DNA of 64,000 bases from Mycolicibacterium sp. CBMA 226 (GTDB lineage Bacteria > Actinomycetota > Actinomycetes > Mycobacteriales > Mycobacteriaceae): contig NZ_VTGY01000015.1 in the NCBI RefSeq assembly GCF_009729075.1, positions 1 through 64,000 of the forward strand. The letters run 5' to 3'. The stretch's first letter is position 1; every line of letters begins with the position of its first letter. The notes beneath the pieces were generated by a model. It saw nothing but the letters and a program-made list of their open reading frames with translations, made no database searches and was not told where the DNA came from. A program made the translations under genes and the position numbers. Of the stretch, positions 23,876 through 32,280 are shown piece after piece.

Positions 23876-24487
23876 TCAGGTGCGCCGCCGGGCGAACAGG
23901 TAGTACCGCGCCGGGTTCTTCCCATTGTGGTTCAGGCCTGGCTCGTCACCGCTGGACAGCAGCGTCCACCCGAGCGCGAAGCGGCGTTCCACTTCGGCCG
24001 GATCGATCCCGGGAACGCCGAACGAGGCGCCTGGGACGAAAGCGACGATCAGCAGCCGCGCGTCCGGCGCCGCGACCGCCGTCACCTCGCCCACGTACGC
24101 GTCGCGGTCGTCGGCACTCATGCCGTGCAGGCACCCGTTGTCGATGATCAGCGCGAAATCCGCGCCGATGCCCTGGCCGGTGAGCCGGGTGGCGTCGGCC
24201 TGTTCGAACCGCACCGCGCCCGGCGCGGAGTTCCCGCGCTTCGTGGCTTTGGCCCGCGCCTTCTGCACCGCGGTCGCGACATAGTCCACGCCGGTGACGT
24301 CCCAGCCGAGCCCGGCCAGATACAACGCGTTGTCGCCCGTGCCGCAACCGATGTCGAGGGCGGTGCCCGGTGTCAGGGCGCCGTCACCCTCGACGAGTTC
24401 ACGCAAGCTGGTGGCTAGCGGATGCCCGTCCCATGGAGTGAAGCCGAGCCGGTAGAAAACCCGGAACAAGCGCTGTCGGGACGACAT
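23876..24487 (-). CDS. Class I SAM-dependent methyltransferase
   Basis: 203 aa. SAM-binding motif I ALDIGCGTGDNALYL at about residues 43-57, acidic motif after WDVTGVDYV, motif II-like FALIIDNGCLHG, and a C-terminal PARYYLFARRR strand. The IDNGCLHGM motif resembles thiopurine-S-methyltransferase/TehB-like enzymes. The substrate is unknown. Four bases separate it from the upstream PPOX gene, suggesting an operon. Confidence 0.82.
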   Translation of the reverse strand: MSSRQRLFRVFYRLGFTPWDGHPLATSLRELVEGDGALTPGTALDIGCGTGDNALYLAGLGWDVTGVDYVATAVQKARAKATKRGNSAPGAVRFEQADATRLTGQGIGADFALIIDNGCLHGMSADDRDAYVGEVTAVAAPDARLLIVAFVPGASFGVPGIDPAEVERRFALGWTLLSSGDEPGLNHNGKNPARYYLFARRRT

Positions 24488-24491
24488 GGCA

Positions 24492-24917
24492 TCACAGCGA
24501 CCCTAGGTCGGCAGACAGCCAGTGCTTCGGGTCGACGGTGACGGTCACGCTCGGCCCGTGTTCGCGCCGGGCCATCTCGAGGTAGGCCGGGGCCTTCTCC
24601 TTGCCGAGGTACCGTTCGGCCATCTCGACGAGTTGTTCATCGGTGCCCGTCTCGATGCTCAGCACCGGACCGTCGACGGCGACGTAGCGGACCGTCGGCT
24701 CCAGGCGTTCGGCCATCAGCGACAGGTGCCCCGCCGCCTCGATCAGTTTGTGTTTACGGGAATCGAGACCGGTCAGCAGCCACAGCTTGCCGCCGGGCGT
24801 GTACTGGTACCAGATCGGCAACGTCAGGGGACCACGGTCCGCGCCGGCGTTGACCGACAATGCCCCGATGTGTGGTTCGGCCAGAAATTGTTCGCGTTCA
24901 TCTTTGGTAAGGGCCAT
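24492..24917 (-). CDS. Pyridoxamine-phosphate-oxidase-fold protein
   Basis: 141 aa. FMN/F420 split barrel: FLAEPHIGALSVNAGADRGPLTLPIWYQYTPGGKLWLLTG, KHKLIEAAGHLSLMAERLEPTVRYVAVDGPV, then a C-terminal helical region with EMARREHGPSVTVTVDPKHW. It resembles the mycobacterial deazaflavin- or flavin-binding general stress proteins. Substrate unknown. Third split-barrel gene in this 2-kb run. Confidence 0.8.
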   Translation of the reverse strand: MALTKDEREQFLAEPHIGALSVNAGADRGPLTLPIWYQYTPGGKLWLLTGLDSRKHKLIEAAGHLSLMAERLEPTVRYVAVDGPVLSIETGTDEQLVEMAERYLGKEKAPAYLEMARREHGPSVTVTVDPKHWLSADLGSL

Positions 24918-24975
24918 GAATCCAACGTAGCGAAGATGGGTGACACCGCAGCGGCTTCGGCCAGACGCGAAGACG

Positions 24976-25200
24976 TCAGTCGGGCAGCGGCATGGTTTCG
25001 TACAGCCGGACGCCCTTGGTGTTGAGCCGCGCCAGCCGTTGCGTCAGCCCGCTCGGCAGTACCGACACGGTGCGCGCGATTCCGAGGAGAGCCCTTGCGC
25101 CCCAATCAGATCCGGGAACGATGGTCTTGGCGTTGACCCGGGCCATGGCGCGGCTGCCGGTCACCGGTGCGGCCATGGTCCGTTCGTAGGCGGCGAACCG
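24976..25200 (-). pseudogene. C-terminal remnant of an unidentified (possibly oxidoreductase) gene
   Basis: An open stretch ending in a stop at 24976 reads protein-like for about 70 residues (AMARVNAKTIVPGSDWGAR, LLGIARTVSVLPSGLTQ, LNTKGVRLYETMPLPD). Upstream of about 25200 the frame runs over the opposite-strand TetR fragment and loses protein character. No start codon or N-terminal domain is present. I do not recognise the family with confidence; an enzyme regulated by the adjacent TetR is an inference. Interpreted as the 3' end left by a deletion. Confidence 0.5.
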
Positions 25201-25515
25201 GCCCGCGCCACGCCCCGCGAGTTGCTCGAGGGCTACTTCGACTTCCATTACCGGCACCGGGCCGATCTGTTCCTCATGGTCATCGATCTGACCACGCTCG
25301 CCGACCTCGGGCTGATCGACAGCATGCTGGGGTGGCGCGACCGGCTGGGCAAGCTGGTCTTCGGGCGCCGGCCCACCCTCGAACAGTCCACCCGGGCCGT
25401 CATCGCATTCGGCGGTCTGCAGGACTGCTGCCTGCAGTTCCCGGATACGCCAGTCGACGAGCTCAGACGGGCGACTGTCGACGGTGCGATGGCGGCCCTC
25501 GGGCTGTCGGACTGA
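25196..25515 (+). pseudogene. TetR-family C-terminal remnant lacking the DNA-binding domain
   Basis: From about 25196 the + frame reads like a TetR ligand-binding domain (PRELLEGYFDFHYRHRADL, FLMVIDLTTLADLGLIDSM, LEQSTRAVIAFGGLQDCCL, VDELRRATVDGAMAALG) to the stop at 25515. The helix-turn-helix half is missing. Sequence before 25196 in this frame is the complement of the opposite-strand remnant. Together with 24976-25200 it looks like a once-divergent regulator/target pair that lost both 5' halves and the shared promoter. Confidence 0.6.
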
Positions 25516-25637
25516 CGGGTCGACGCCGCGAGCACAGCTGGTCAGGATGTTGCATTCAGAGCCCCACAAGGCGGCGTCGGTACGATGGCGGGATATTCGT
25601 CTGAGCGCGCAACGCTGAACACAACGGAGAGTGCCTG

Positions 25638-26654
25638 TTGGAGATCCCTTTCGTCGGGCCACTGACGCTGTCCGGGTTCTCCAGTGGTTGGTTTTTTCTG
25701 TACCTGATTGCCGTCGTCGGTGCCGTTGCGATCTACCTGCTGCTACGCAAGGCCCGCCGCAAGCGGGTACTGCGGTTCGCCAATACCGCGCTGCTGGAGC
25801 AGGTCGTCGCGGCACGCCCGAAGACACAGTCGCGGTGGCGACACCTGCCCGCGATACTGCTCGTGGTCTCCCTGGTGCTGCTCACCACCGCCATGGCCGG
25901 ACCGACCCACGACATCCGGATTCCGCGCAACCGCGCCGTCGTCATGCTCGTCATCGACGTCTCCGAGTCGATGATCGCCACCGACGTCAAACCGAGCCGC
26001 ATCGAGGCGGCCAAGAGTGCCGGCAAGACGTTCGTCAAAGGCCTGACCAATGGCATCAGCCTCGGCCTCGTCGAATTCTCCTCCAGCGCAACGATGCTGG
26101 TGGCACCGACCAGTGACCATGACGCCGTGGCGCGCACCATCGACACCCTGGAGCCGGCACCGCGCACCGCGACCGGTGAAGGCATCTTCACGGCACTGCA
26201 GGCCATCGCCACCCTCGACGCCGTGATGGGCGGCGGCGACGGCCCGCCGCCGGCTCACATCGTGCTGATGTCGGACGGTAAAGAGACCGTGCCGGCCGAC
26301 CCGAACGATCCGCGCGGCGCGTTCACCGCGGCGCGGGCGGCCAAGGACCAGGGTGTCGTCATCTCGACCATCTCGTTCGGTACCCCGTCGGGCGTCATCT
26401 CCTACGAGGGCCAGGAAGTGCCGGTCCCGACCGACGACATCACAATGCAGAAAATCGCCAAAATAACCGGCGGCGAGACATTCCGGGCCGAGACCCTTGA
26501 TCAGCTGACCGGCGTCTACGCCAACCTGCAGCAGCAGATCGGCTACCAGACCATCCGCGGCGATGCCAGCGGCAGTTGGACGCGAGTCGGATTCTTCGTG
26601 CTGGTCCTGGCCTTGTTCGCGGGCCTGCGCATCAACAACCGCCTGCCGGGCTGA
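25638..26654 (+). CDS. VWA-domain membrane protein (Rv1481-like)
   Basis: 338 aa from TTG 25638. N-terminal hydrophobic segment (FLYLIAVVGAVAIYLLL), a basic stretch RKARRKRVLRF, a second TM (ILLVVSLVLLTTAMA), a von Willebrand factor A domain with MIDAS DVSES (residues 106-110) and a C-terminal TM. The layout equals UPF0353/Rv1481, normally encoded after moxR and a DUF58 gene, but neither is adjacent here. Probably a membrane-anchored metal-dependent adhesion/chaperone module. The following lipoprotein starts 3 bases after its stop. Confidence 0.82.
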   Translation: MEIPFVGPLTLSGFSSGWFFLYLIAVVGAVAIYLLLRKARRKRVLRFANTALLEQVVAARPKTQSRWRHLPAILLVVSLVLLTTAMAGPTHDIRIPRNRAVVMLVIDVSESMIATDVKPSRIEAAKSAGKTFVKGLTNGISLGLVEFSSSATMLVAPTSDHDAVARTIDTLEPAPRTATGEGIFTALQAIATLDAVMGGGDGPPPAHIVLMSDGKETVPADPNDPRGAFTAARAAKDQGVVISTISFGTPSGVISYEGQEVPVPTDDITMQKIAKITGGETFRAETLDQLTGVYANLQQQIGYQTIRGDASGSWTRVGFFVLVLALFAGLRINNRLPG

Positions 26655-26657
26655 GCC

Positions 26658-27881
26658 ATGGCCCGGCGGTTGGCACTGGTGGCGCTGGCGGCGCTCACGG
26701 TGGCAGGCTGCGCCCACACCGAGGCCGGCAAGGCCGAAGGCGGTGCCCATGCGCCGGCCACGGTCGACGTGACGCTCCTTGGCAGCGGGAACTTCCCGGT
26801 GACCCCCACGCCTCCGCTGGGTGTGGCCGGAACACCGTTGGTCGGTGCTCAGATCGACGCCCGCCGGATGGCCGACAACGTCGTGGGTCCCTGGGAGGTC
26901 GATCCGCAGATGGTGATGGCGGGGCTGTCACGGGCCCTGGTCATCACTGACGCCGCGGCACTCAGCACGATCATGCCGGCCGGCGTGGCCGACGCCGTCA
27001 AGGCCCACAACCTGCTCTACGGCTTTGCGTCCGATCGGCTGGACTCCGAGCAGTGGCGGCTGATGAACGCCGTCCTGCGTTTCCCGGACGCCGGCGCGGC
27101 CACCGCGGCCGCCAATGATCTCGCCGCCGCGGTTGTGGGGCTGTCGCCGGCGTTGGACCGCCCGGTGCCGATCGGCGGACATCCTGAGGCCAGGGCGACG
27201 ACATACAGCTACAACGCCGGCGCCGGCGCGGATCAGCCGGTAACGGTGTACTCGTTCACGCCCCATGGCCAGTACGTGCTCAGCCAGCTCGTCTACGCAC
27301 CGCAGCAGGACGGTGCCGCGGCGGCGATTGCCGCGACGTTGGACACGCAGGTCCCCAGGATCGACCAGTTCGTCCCGACAGACCCCGCGCAGTTCGCGAC
27401 GTTGGCCGTGGACCCGACGGGCCTGCTGTCGCACACGATGTCGCCACCGACCTTCCCGGACCCGCCGAGCAACCGTCCGCTCAGCACCAAGGCCGGCACC
27501 TATCTGCCGCGGGCAGCGTTGCACTTCCAAGATGATCCGATCGACACCGCACCGCTTTTCTCCGCAGCGGGGCTGCAGGCGATGACGTACAACCACACCA
27601 CCGTCTACCGGGTGCGTGATGCGGCGGCAGCGGCCAAACTCGTGAACGATCTCGCCGATCTCGCCGCGCGGGTCGAGGTGGCGGCACATCCGGTGAACGC
27701 CGTCGACTTCCTGCCGGGCAGCCGGTGCGTGCAATCCGAGGTCGATCCGACGATGACCAACGGCTCGATCTTCTATTGCTTTGCGGCGCTGAACAATTCC
27801 GTCATTTCCGTGCACAACGCGAGTGATACCGGCGCACGGCAGGAGACGGCGGCGCAGTACAAGATGCTGCTGGCTCCGTAG
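26658..27881 (+). CDS. DUF7373-type lipoprotein
   Basis: 407 aa. Lipobox VAGC with Cys18. The mature protein contains repeated Ala-rich helices and strands resembling the duplicated domain of the mycobacterial DUF7373 lipoproteins (GAGADQPVTVYSFTPHGQYVLSQLVYAP, FCFAALNN-like C-terminus). Located 3 bases after the VWA gene, so co-translated; a membrane-surface partnership with the VWA protein is plausible but not shown. Convergent with mgtC. Confidence 0.72.
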   Translation: MARRLALVALAALTVAGCAHTEAGKAEGGAHAPATVDVTLLGSGNFPVTPTPPLGVAGTPLVGAQIDARRMADNVVGPWEVDPQMVMAGLSRALVITDAAALSTIMPAGVADAVKAHNLLYGFASDRLDSEQWRLMNAVLRFPDAGAATAAANDLAAAVVGLSPALDRPVPIGGHPEARATTYSYNAGAGADQPVTVYSFTPHGQYVLSQLVYAPQQDGAAAAIAATLDTQVPRIDQFVPTDPAQFATLAVDPTGLLSHTMSPPTFPDPPSNRPLSTKAGTYLPRAALHFQDDPIDTAPLFSAAGLQAMTYNHTTVYRVRDAAAAAKLVNDLADLAARVEVAAHPVNAVDFLPGSRCVQSEVDPTMTNGSIFYCFAALNNSVISVHNASDTGARQETAAQYKMLLAP

Positions 27882-27894
27882 TCGGCCTCAGCAA

Positions 27895-28608
27895 CTAGTC
27901 GGTCAGAGACATCTCCTCGGCGCTCCACCGTACGGACGTCACCTCCGGTGCTTTGATGACGTCGGCCAGGGCGGCTTCGATCTGATGGTCGTCGCGTTCG
28001 TCGGCGATGACGGTGGCGGCGATCCGGACACCCTGGTCGTCGGGCAGGTCGGTCGCGGCGATCGACTGCACGGTGAGGTTGGGGCGCGAGATGGCGTCGA
28101 AAACCAGTCCACGGATGCGGGTTTCCGCGTTGGTCGGGCACCGTACTTCGAATCGGTATTCGGCAGAGGTCTTTTCGGTGCCAGGTCCGTGGTGGCGGTC
28201 CAGGGTGCGCCCGACGGGCCGTAGGACGATATTGGCCGCGATGACGGCACCCGCGCCGATCGCCGCGGGCACGAGCATGCCACCGCCGGCGAGAGCGCCG
28301 ACCGCGGCGGCCGCCCAGAGCGTTGCCGCGGTGTTGAGACCGGAGATGGTGGCACCCTGCTTCATGATGACGCCGGCGCCGAGAAAGCCGATGCCGGAGG
28401 CGACTTGGGCGGCCACGCGGGTCGGGTCGGCGTGGACTCCGGTGAACGAGTAGCCGCCCATGACCACGAACAGGGTGGAGCCGAGGCTGACGAGTGCGGC
28501 GGTACGCAACCCGGCATTGCGCGAACGCCATTGCCGCTCCATGCCGATGGCAGCGCCCAGCCCCAGGCCGGCGGCGATTCGCAAGCCGATATCCAGCGTG
28601 TCGATCAT
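27895..28608 (-). CDS. MgtC/SapB-family membrane protein
   Basis: 237 aa. MgtC signatures: LGLGAAIGMERQWRSRNAGLRTAALVSLGS, ASGIGFLGAGVIMKQGATISGLNTAATLW. About five N-terminal TM segments precede a soluble ACT-like C-terminal domain (residues 150-237), as in mycobacterial MgtC. MgtC supports growth in low Mg2+ and survival in macrophages in other species, partly by affecting F1Fo-ATP synthase. Third gene of the magnesium cassette, 75 bases after the NRAMP gene, so control by the upstream M-box is likely. Confidence 0.9.
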   Translation of the reverse strand: MIDTLDIGLRIAAGLGLGAAIGMERQWRSRNAGLRTAALVSLGSTLFVVMGGYSFTGVHADPTRVAAQVASGIGFLGAGVIMKQGATISGLNTAATLWAAAAVGALAGGGMLVPAAIGAGAVIAANIVLRPVGRTLDRHHGPGTEKTSAEYRFEVRCPTNAETRIRGLVFDAISRPNLTVQSIAATDLPDDQGVRIAATVIADERDDHQIEAALADVIKAPEVTSVRWSAEEMSLTD

Positions 28609-28683
28609 GTTGTGCTCCTGACGTTTTCGTATGTGGCGGGCCGATATCGCAAGGGGCCTCGGCGCCGGACTGACAATGTCGGG

Positions 28684-30366
28684 TCAGCCGCCATGGCTGA
28701 TCTGGACTGCTTTGACCACCAACAGGATTGCTCCGACAACAAGGTAGCTGCGCAGGGCGATCATGCCGAGGCGGGTGCCGGCATTCCAGCGGACCGGTTC
28801 CAGGAGGGCCAGCGGTGGCATGCGCCAGGTATCACGGTCCAAGTCGTCAATGGGCTTGGATGCGACTACGGGTTGGCGGCGCGACATCCACCGAAGGGCG
28901 AGAAGGCCGAGGCCGGCCCCGAGCACGAGGCCACCGGCGAGGTATTCGGTGACTGCCACCACGTTGAGGTCCTTGAACAACGTGGTGGCCATCAGAATCC
29001 CGGAGAGCAGCAGCAGAACACCCACGATCACGCCGGCAACCGCGTTCAGCCACGGCCGATTCACCCAGGGGCCCAATACTTCCCGATCGTTACACAACAG
29101 CAGCAGGAACACCGTGGCGCTGGGTAGCAGCAGGCCGGCCAGTGCTTGAACCGCGGTGGTGATCAGACCCAGCGGCGCGCCGGGGATGAGCACGATCGCG
29201 CCGGCCAGGGCGATCATGGTGCAGTAGGACACGTAGAACGCTTTGGCATCCTTGAATCCGCGGTGCAGGGAGTGCTTCATGCCGAACACGTCACCGAATG
29301 CGTAGCTGCTGGCGAGAGTAACGGCCGCCGCGCCGACGATGGATGCGTCGAGCAGGACGATCGAGAAGATCGAGCCGAGCGCGTGGCTGTGTGCGCCGAG
29401 CAGGTGCGCGATATCGCCGGCGTCGACGAAGTCCGTCTTGCCGGACACGTGCGCGGCGAAGTCCCCGACCATCACCAGTGCGGCGGCGCCGATGACGACG
29501 ACGAACGCGCCGATGGTGGTGTCGGCACGTTCGTAGCCGATGAACCGTGGGGTGATGCGCTTGTCGACGATGTTGGATTGCTGGAAGAAGAGCTGCCAAG
29601 GGGCCACTGTGGTGCCGACGATCGCGATGATCAGCAGTACCGCATCAGAGGTCACGCCTCCGGAAATACTGGGCACCACAAACGATTTCGCTGCGCGACC
29701 CCACTGTGGGTCGGCCATCAGCAACATCGGTATCTGCAGCAGGGTGATGGCGATGAATACGAACATGGCGCGCTCCCAGCGGCGGAAGCTGCCGCTGGCC
29801 ATGATGGCGATCAAAGCGACTGCGGCTGTGGGGACCACGATGTACTTGGAGATGTTGAAGTAGTCCGCCGCCAACGCGATACCGATGAACTCGGTGACCA
29901 GGGTCAGGAAGTTCAACAGGAACAGGTCGCCGACGGAGAACCAACCCCAGCCGCGACCGAAACGCTCGTTGATGAGTCTGGCGTGCCCGACGCCGGTGAC
30001 CGCACCGAGGCGGACCACCATCTCCTGGTTGACGATCAGTACCGGGATCAAGAGCAGCAAGGTCCACAGCAGGCTGTACCCGTATGTCTGCCCTGCCTGG
30101 GTGTAAGTGGCGACGCCACCGGCGTCGTTGTCGCCGACCATGACGATGATGCCGGGGCCGACGATCGCCAGGAGCGTCAACAGTCGCGTCTTGATGGTGG
30201 AACCGGTGTCGGGATCGCTGACACTGATCTTGCCGAAGGCGCCCTCGATGTCGCCGAGGTGCGCGGAGTCCAGTACCGCGCTGTGCTGACGTTTCGGTGA
30301 CTGCGCCGCGGCGTCGGCTGATGCGTCGGTCGGCGGGCCTGCGGTGGGAGATTGGTTGGTCATCAT
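28684..30366 (-). CDS. NRAMP-family transporter lacking canonical Mn/Fe motifs (probable Mg2+ transporter)
   Basis: 560 aa, about 11-12 TM segments in the C-terminal 500 residues and a polar N-terminus of about 60. NRAMP fold: TM1 reads GPGIIVMVGDNDAGGVATY where canonical NRAMPs have DPGN, and TM6 reads TTVAPWQLFFQQSNIV where they have MPH. Loss of these metal-ligating motifs is typical of the divergent NRAMP-related magnesium transporters. Gene start overlaps the stop of the PRC/MgtE-N/CBS gene (ATGA), so the two are translationally coupled. Predicted Mg2+ (possibly Mn2+) uptake at the plasma membrane under M-box control. Confidence 0.85.
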   Translation of the reverse strand: MMTNQSPTAGPPTDASADAAAQSPKRQHSAVLDSAHLGDIEGAFGKISVSDPDTGSTIKTRLLTLLAIVGPGIIVMVGDNDAGGVATYTQAGQTYGYSLLWTLLLLIPVLIVNQEMVVRLGAVTGVGHARLINERFGRGWGWFSVGDLFLLNFLTLVTEFIGIALAADYFNISKYIVVPTAAVALIAIMASGSFRRWERAMFVFIAITLLQIPMLLMADPQWGRAAKSFVVPSISGGVTSDAVLLIIAIVGTTVAPWQLFFQQSNIVDKRITPRFIGYERADTTIGAFVVVIGAAALVMVGDFAAHVSGKTDFVDAGDIAHLLGAHSHALGSIFSIVLLDASIVGAAAVTLASSYAFGDVFGMKHSLHRGFKDAKAFYVSYCTMIALAGAIVLIPGAPLGLITTAVQALAGLLLPSATVFLLLLCNDREVLGPWVNRPWLNAVAGVIVGVLLLLSGILMATTLFKDLNVVAVTEYLAGGLVLGAGLGLLALRWMSRRQPVVASKPIDDLDRDTWRMPPLALLEPVRWNAGTRLGMIALRSYLVVGAILLVVKAVQISHGG

Positions 30367-31682
30367 TCTGCTCCGTTGGTGGCGGTGCCGATGTCGCGGA
30401 TGGGTCGGGGCGCGGGTTCGCGGCGGCGCCAGTCTTCGGGGATCAGCGCTTCGAGGACGTCGTCGTATGTCACTACGCCCAGGACGTGGTCGGCGTCGTC
30501 GACTACCGGAACGGTGGCCAGGTTGAAGTCGGACATCAGCAGCGCGATGTCGGTCAGATCGGCCTCAGGTGAAACCCGGACGGGATCGGTGTCCATGAGT
30601 GTGGTGACGCCGACGGCCGGATCGGCTTGCAGCAGCGCGATGACCGACACCACACCCGTGAGTTCGTCATCGCTGCCCAATACATGCATCTTCAGCAGTG
30701 CCTCCGGCTGCAAGTTGCGGGCCGCAGCGATCACCGAGAGTGCCTGTGCGGCAGTGCTTTCCGTAGGGCAGGTGGCGATGTCGATGTTCATGAGGCCGCC
30801 GGCGGAACCGGGGTTGAAGCCCATCAGCGTGACCACCTTGGTGCGCTGGGCCGCCGGCAGCAGGTCGAGCACCGTGCGGCGCCGCGACTGGCGTAGGTCG
30901 AAGACCGCATCAGCTGCGTCGTCGGCGCGCATCCGGCTCAGCACCCCGGCGACATCGGTGTCCGACATGTCGTCGAAAAGCTTGCTGGCTTTGTCGGGGT
31001 CCAGTTCTTCGAACACATCGGCTTCCAGCTCGGGGTTGGAACGCACGCGGTCGAGGATTTCGCCGCCCTCGGCCTTGGTCGCATCTTCGAGCAGGTCGGC
31101 GATCTGCGCCGCCTTGAGGGTTTGCACCCGGCCGCCGACGCGGCGAAGCAGCATCGACTGGTCGTGTCCGATCATCGGTTCGAACGCCTTCCAGTCCCGG
31201 CTGGCGTGCCCGCCGGCGGATTTGATCAGGCCGAACAGCCGCGCCGGTCGGCGGGTGTCGAGGCTGGCAAGAACCCAACCCGCCCCGGTGTCTTCGAGCT
31301 CGATGTCGTAGGCGTGCACCAGTTCTGCGTTGGGCACGTCGATGAACCGATGACCGAGCACGTCGGCTTTCAGCAGGTATTCGCCGTCGCGGCGCCCGAA
31401 CGTGCGCAGGTCGACCTTGTTCTTGGTCAGATCGACCTGGTGCTCGGTCAGCGACCGGATGTTGTCGGCGGACACGAAGATCTGACGGCCGCCGACACCG
31501 ACCACGAGGCCGGTGACCGCGGGGTAGTCATCGCCGCCGCCGAGGCGCACGATGACGTCCTCGACTTTTCCGACGGCCTCACCCGAGCGAGACACCACCG
31601 GCGCCTTCAGCAGTTCGGACAAATGGATGACCGGAGCGTCGCCGGTACCGGCATGGCTGTCGTGGGATGTGTTCTGGTTCAC
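30363..31682 (-). CDS. Soluble PRC-barrel / MgtE N-domain / CBS protein, probable Mg2+ sensor
   Basis: 439 aa from GTG 31682, chosen because AAGGAG sits 6-7 bases upstream. Order: a PRC-barrel-like domain (residues about 15-90, APVVSRSGEAVGKVEDVIVRLG), a second barrel-like stretch, the MgtE superhelical N-domain (about 230-300: LEDATKAEGGEILDRVR, LDPDKASKLFDDMSDTDVAGVLSRMRADDAAD), and a CBS pair (about 310-425: TLMDTDPVRVSPEAD, VVDDADHVLGVVTYDDVLEAL). The MgtE membrane domain is absent. By MgtE precedent the N/CBS region binds Mg2+ and gates a pore, so here it may gate the coupled NRAMP protein. The frame stays open upstream to 31946. Confidence 0.85.
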   Translation of the reverse strand: MNQNTSHDSHAGTGDAPVIHLSELLKAPVVSRSGEAVGKVEDVIVRLGGGDDYPAVTGLVVGVGGRQIFVSADNIRSLTEHQVDLTKNKVDLRTFGRRDGEYLLKADVLGHRFIDVPNAELVHAYDIELEDTGAGWVLASLDTRRPARLFGLIKSAGGHASRDWKAFEPMIGHDQSMLLRRVGGRVQTLKAAQIADLLEDATKAEGGEILDRVRSNPELEADVFEELDPDKASKLFDDMSDTDVAGVLSRMRADDAADAVFDLRQSRRRTVLDLLPAAQRTKVVTLMGFNPGSAGGLMNIDIATCPTESTAAQALSVIAAARNLQPEALLKMHVLGSDDELTGVVSVIALLQADPAVGVTTLMDTDPVRVSPEADLTDIALLMSDFNLATVPVVDDADHVLGVVTYDDVLEALIPEDWRRREPAPRPIRDIGTATNGAE

Positions 31683-31946
31683 GGGAACTCCTTTGGTTCG
31701 GGGTGCCGCGCCGGACTCAACGGCCGATGTCGGCGAATCGTAGGGACAGAGTGCGAACTCAGGGTGAATGCCGGCCAGTTCTTCGCGAATCAATTCGACA
31801 AGGGCCAGCGGCACCCCGCAGGCTTCGGCGACCGCGATGGGGTGTTCGCCGTGGGCCAGCATCGAACGGGCGGTGCGCGTACGCAGACTCGCCGTCGAGT
31901 CGGACCACCGCTGCGGCCCGGGAGACCTATCTCGGTGCGCGGTCAC
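31683..31946 (-). other. In-frame 88-codon upstream segment of the MgtE-N/CBS gene
   Basis: The frame of the PRC/MgtE-N/CBS gene is open upstream to GTG 31946, directly after an in-frame TGA. The segment reads like real protein (RTRTARSMLAHGEHPIAVAE, CGVPLALVELIREELAGIHP), a helix-turn-helix-like pair of helices. Its GTG overlaps the stop of a small ORF (GTGA, 31943-31946) that has a strong ribosome-binding site, but has no such site of its own. It may be an N-terminal extension made by coupling (527-aa form), or a small protein fused in frame to the next gene. Confidence 0.55.
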
Positions 31947-32011
31947 GGCTCAGCCGCTATTCGGGTAGGCGCCATGCGTGCCATGGCAGCGCAGGACAGG
32001 ATGTTGGGCAT
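31943..32011 (-). CDS. Candidate 22-aa leader ORF, translationally coupled
   Basis: ATG at 32011, with GAGGAGG at 32023-32017 only 5 bases upstream, encodes 22 residues (MPNILSCAAMARMAP then TRIAAEP). Its stop overlaps the downstream GTG start as GTGA. The ribosome-binding site is among the strongest in the window. A second in-frame ATG at 32032 would add 7 residues. Likely role: deliver ribosomes to the start at 31946 and couple its translation to the leader. No homologue is recognised. Confidence 0.5.
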   Translation of the reverse strand: MPNILSCAAMARMAPTRIAAEP

Positions 32012-32131
32012 TACCGCCTCCTCGCGGCGCATACCGCGACGAGGACGCCCGAACCATGTTGTTACGCAGGAAAACTGGTCTTGCGCACACAAAGGCGGCC
32101 AGCGCCGGTCAGGCCTGGTACGACATGAGGT

Positions 32132-32209
32132 TCAGTGATCGCCACGCCGCGGCGAGGTCGGAAACAAGGTTGAGTTCAGATGGGGATGAGGACTATCGCT
32201 GGGACTCAT
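32132..32209 (-). CDS. Candidate 25-aa Pro-rich leader peptide after the M-box
   Basis: ATG 32209 encodes 25 residues starting MSPSDSPHPHL and ending FPTSPRRGDH. Pro lies at positions 3, 7, 9, 17 and 20, with acidic/Ser residues between. AAGGAGG at 32230-32224 is 14 bases upstream, longer than ideal; GTG codons at 32224 and 32233 are in frame and alternative starts. Enterobacterial Mg2+ transporter leaders (MgtL, MgtP) use Pro- and acid-rich peptides to sense low Mg2+ or proline, so the position just after an M-box is suggestive. No experimental support here. Confidence 0.45.
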   Translation of the reverse strand: MSPSDSPHPHLNSTLFPTSPRRGDH

Positions 32210-32280
32210 CTGGTTGTCCGTCACCTCCTTCACGGCCGCGGCGCGCGGGCGCGCCTGTGTCTTCGACAACACCGGGCAGA

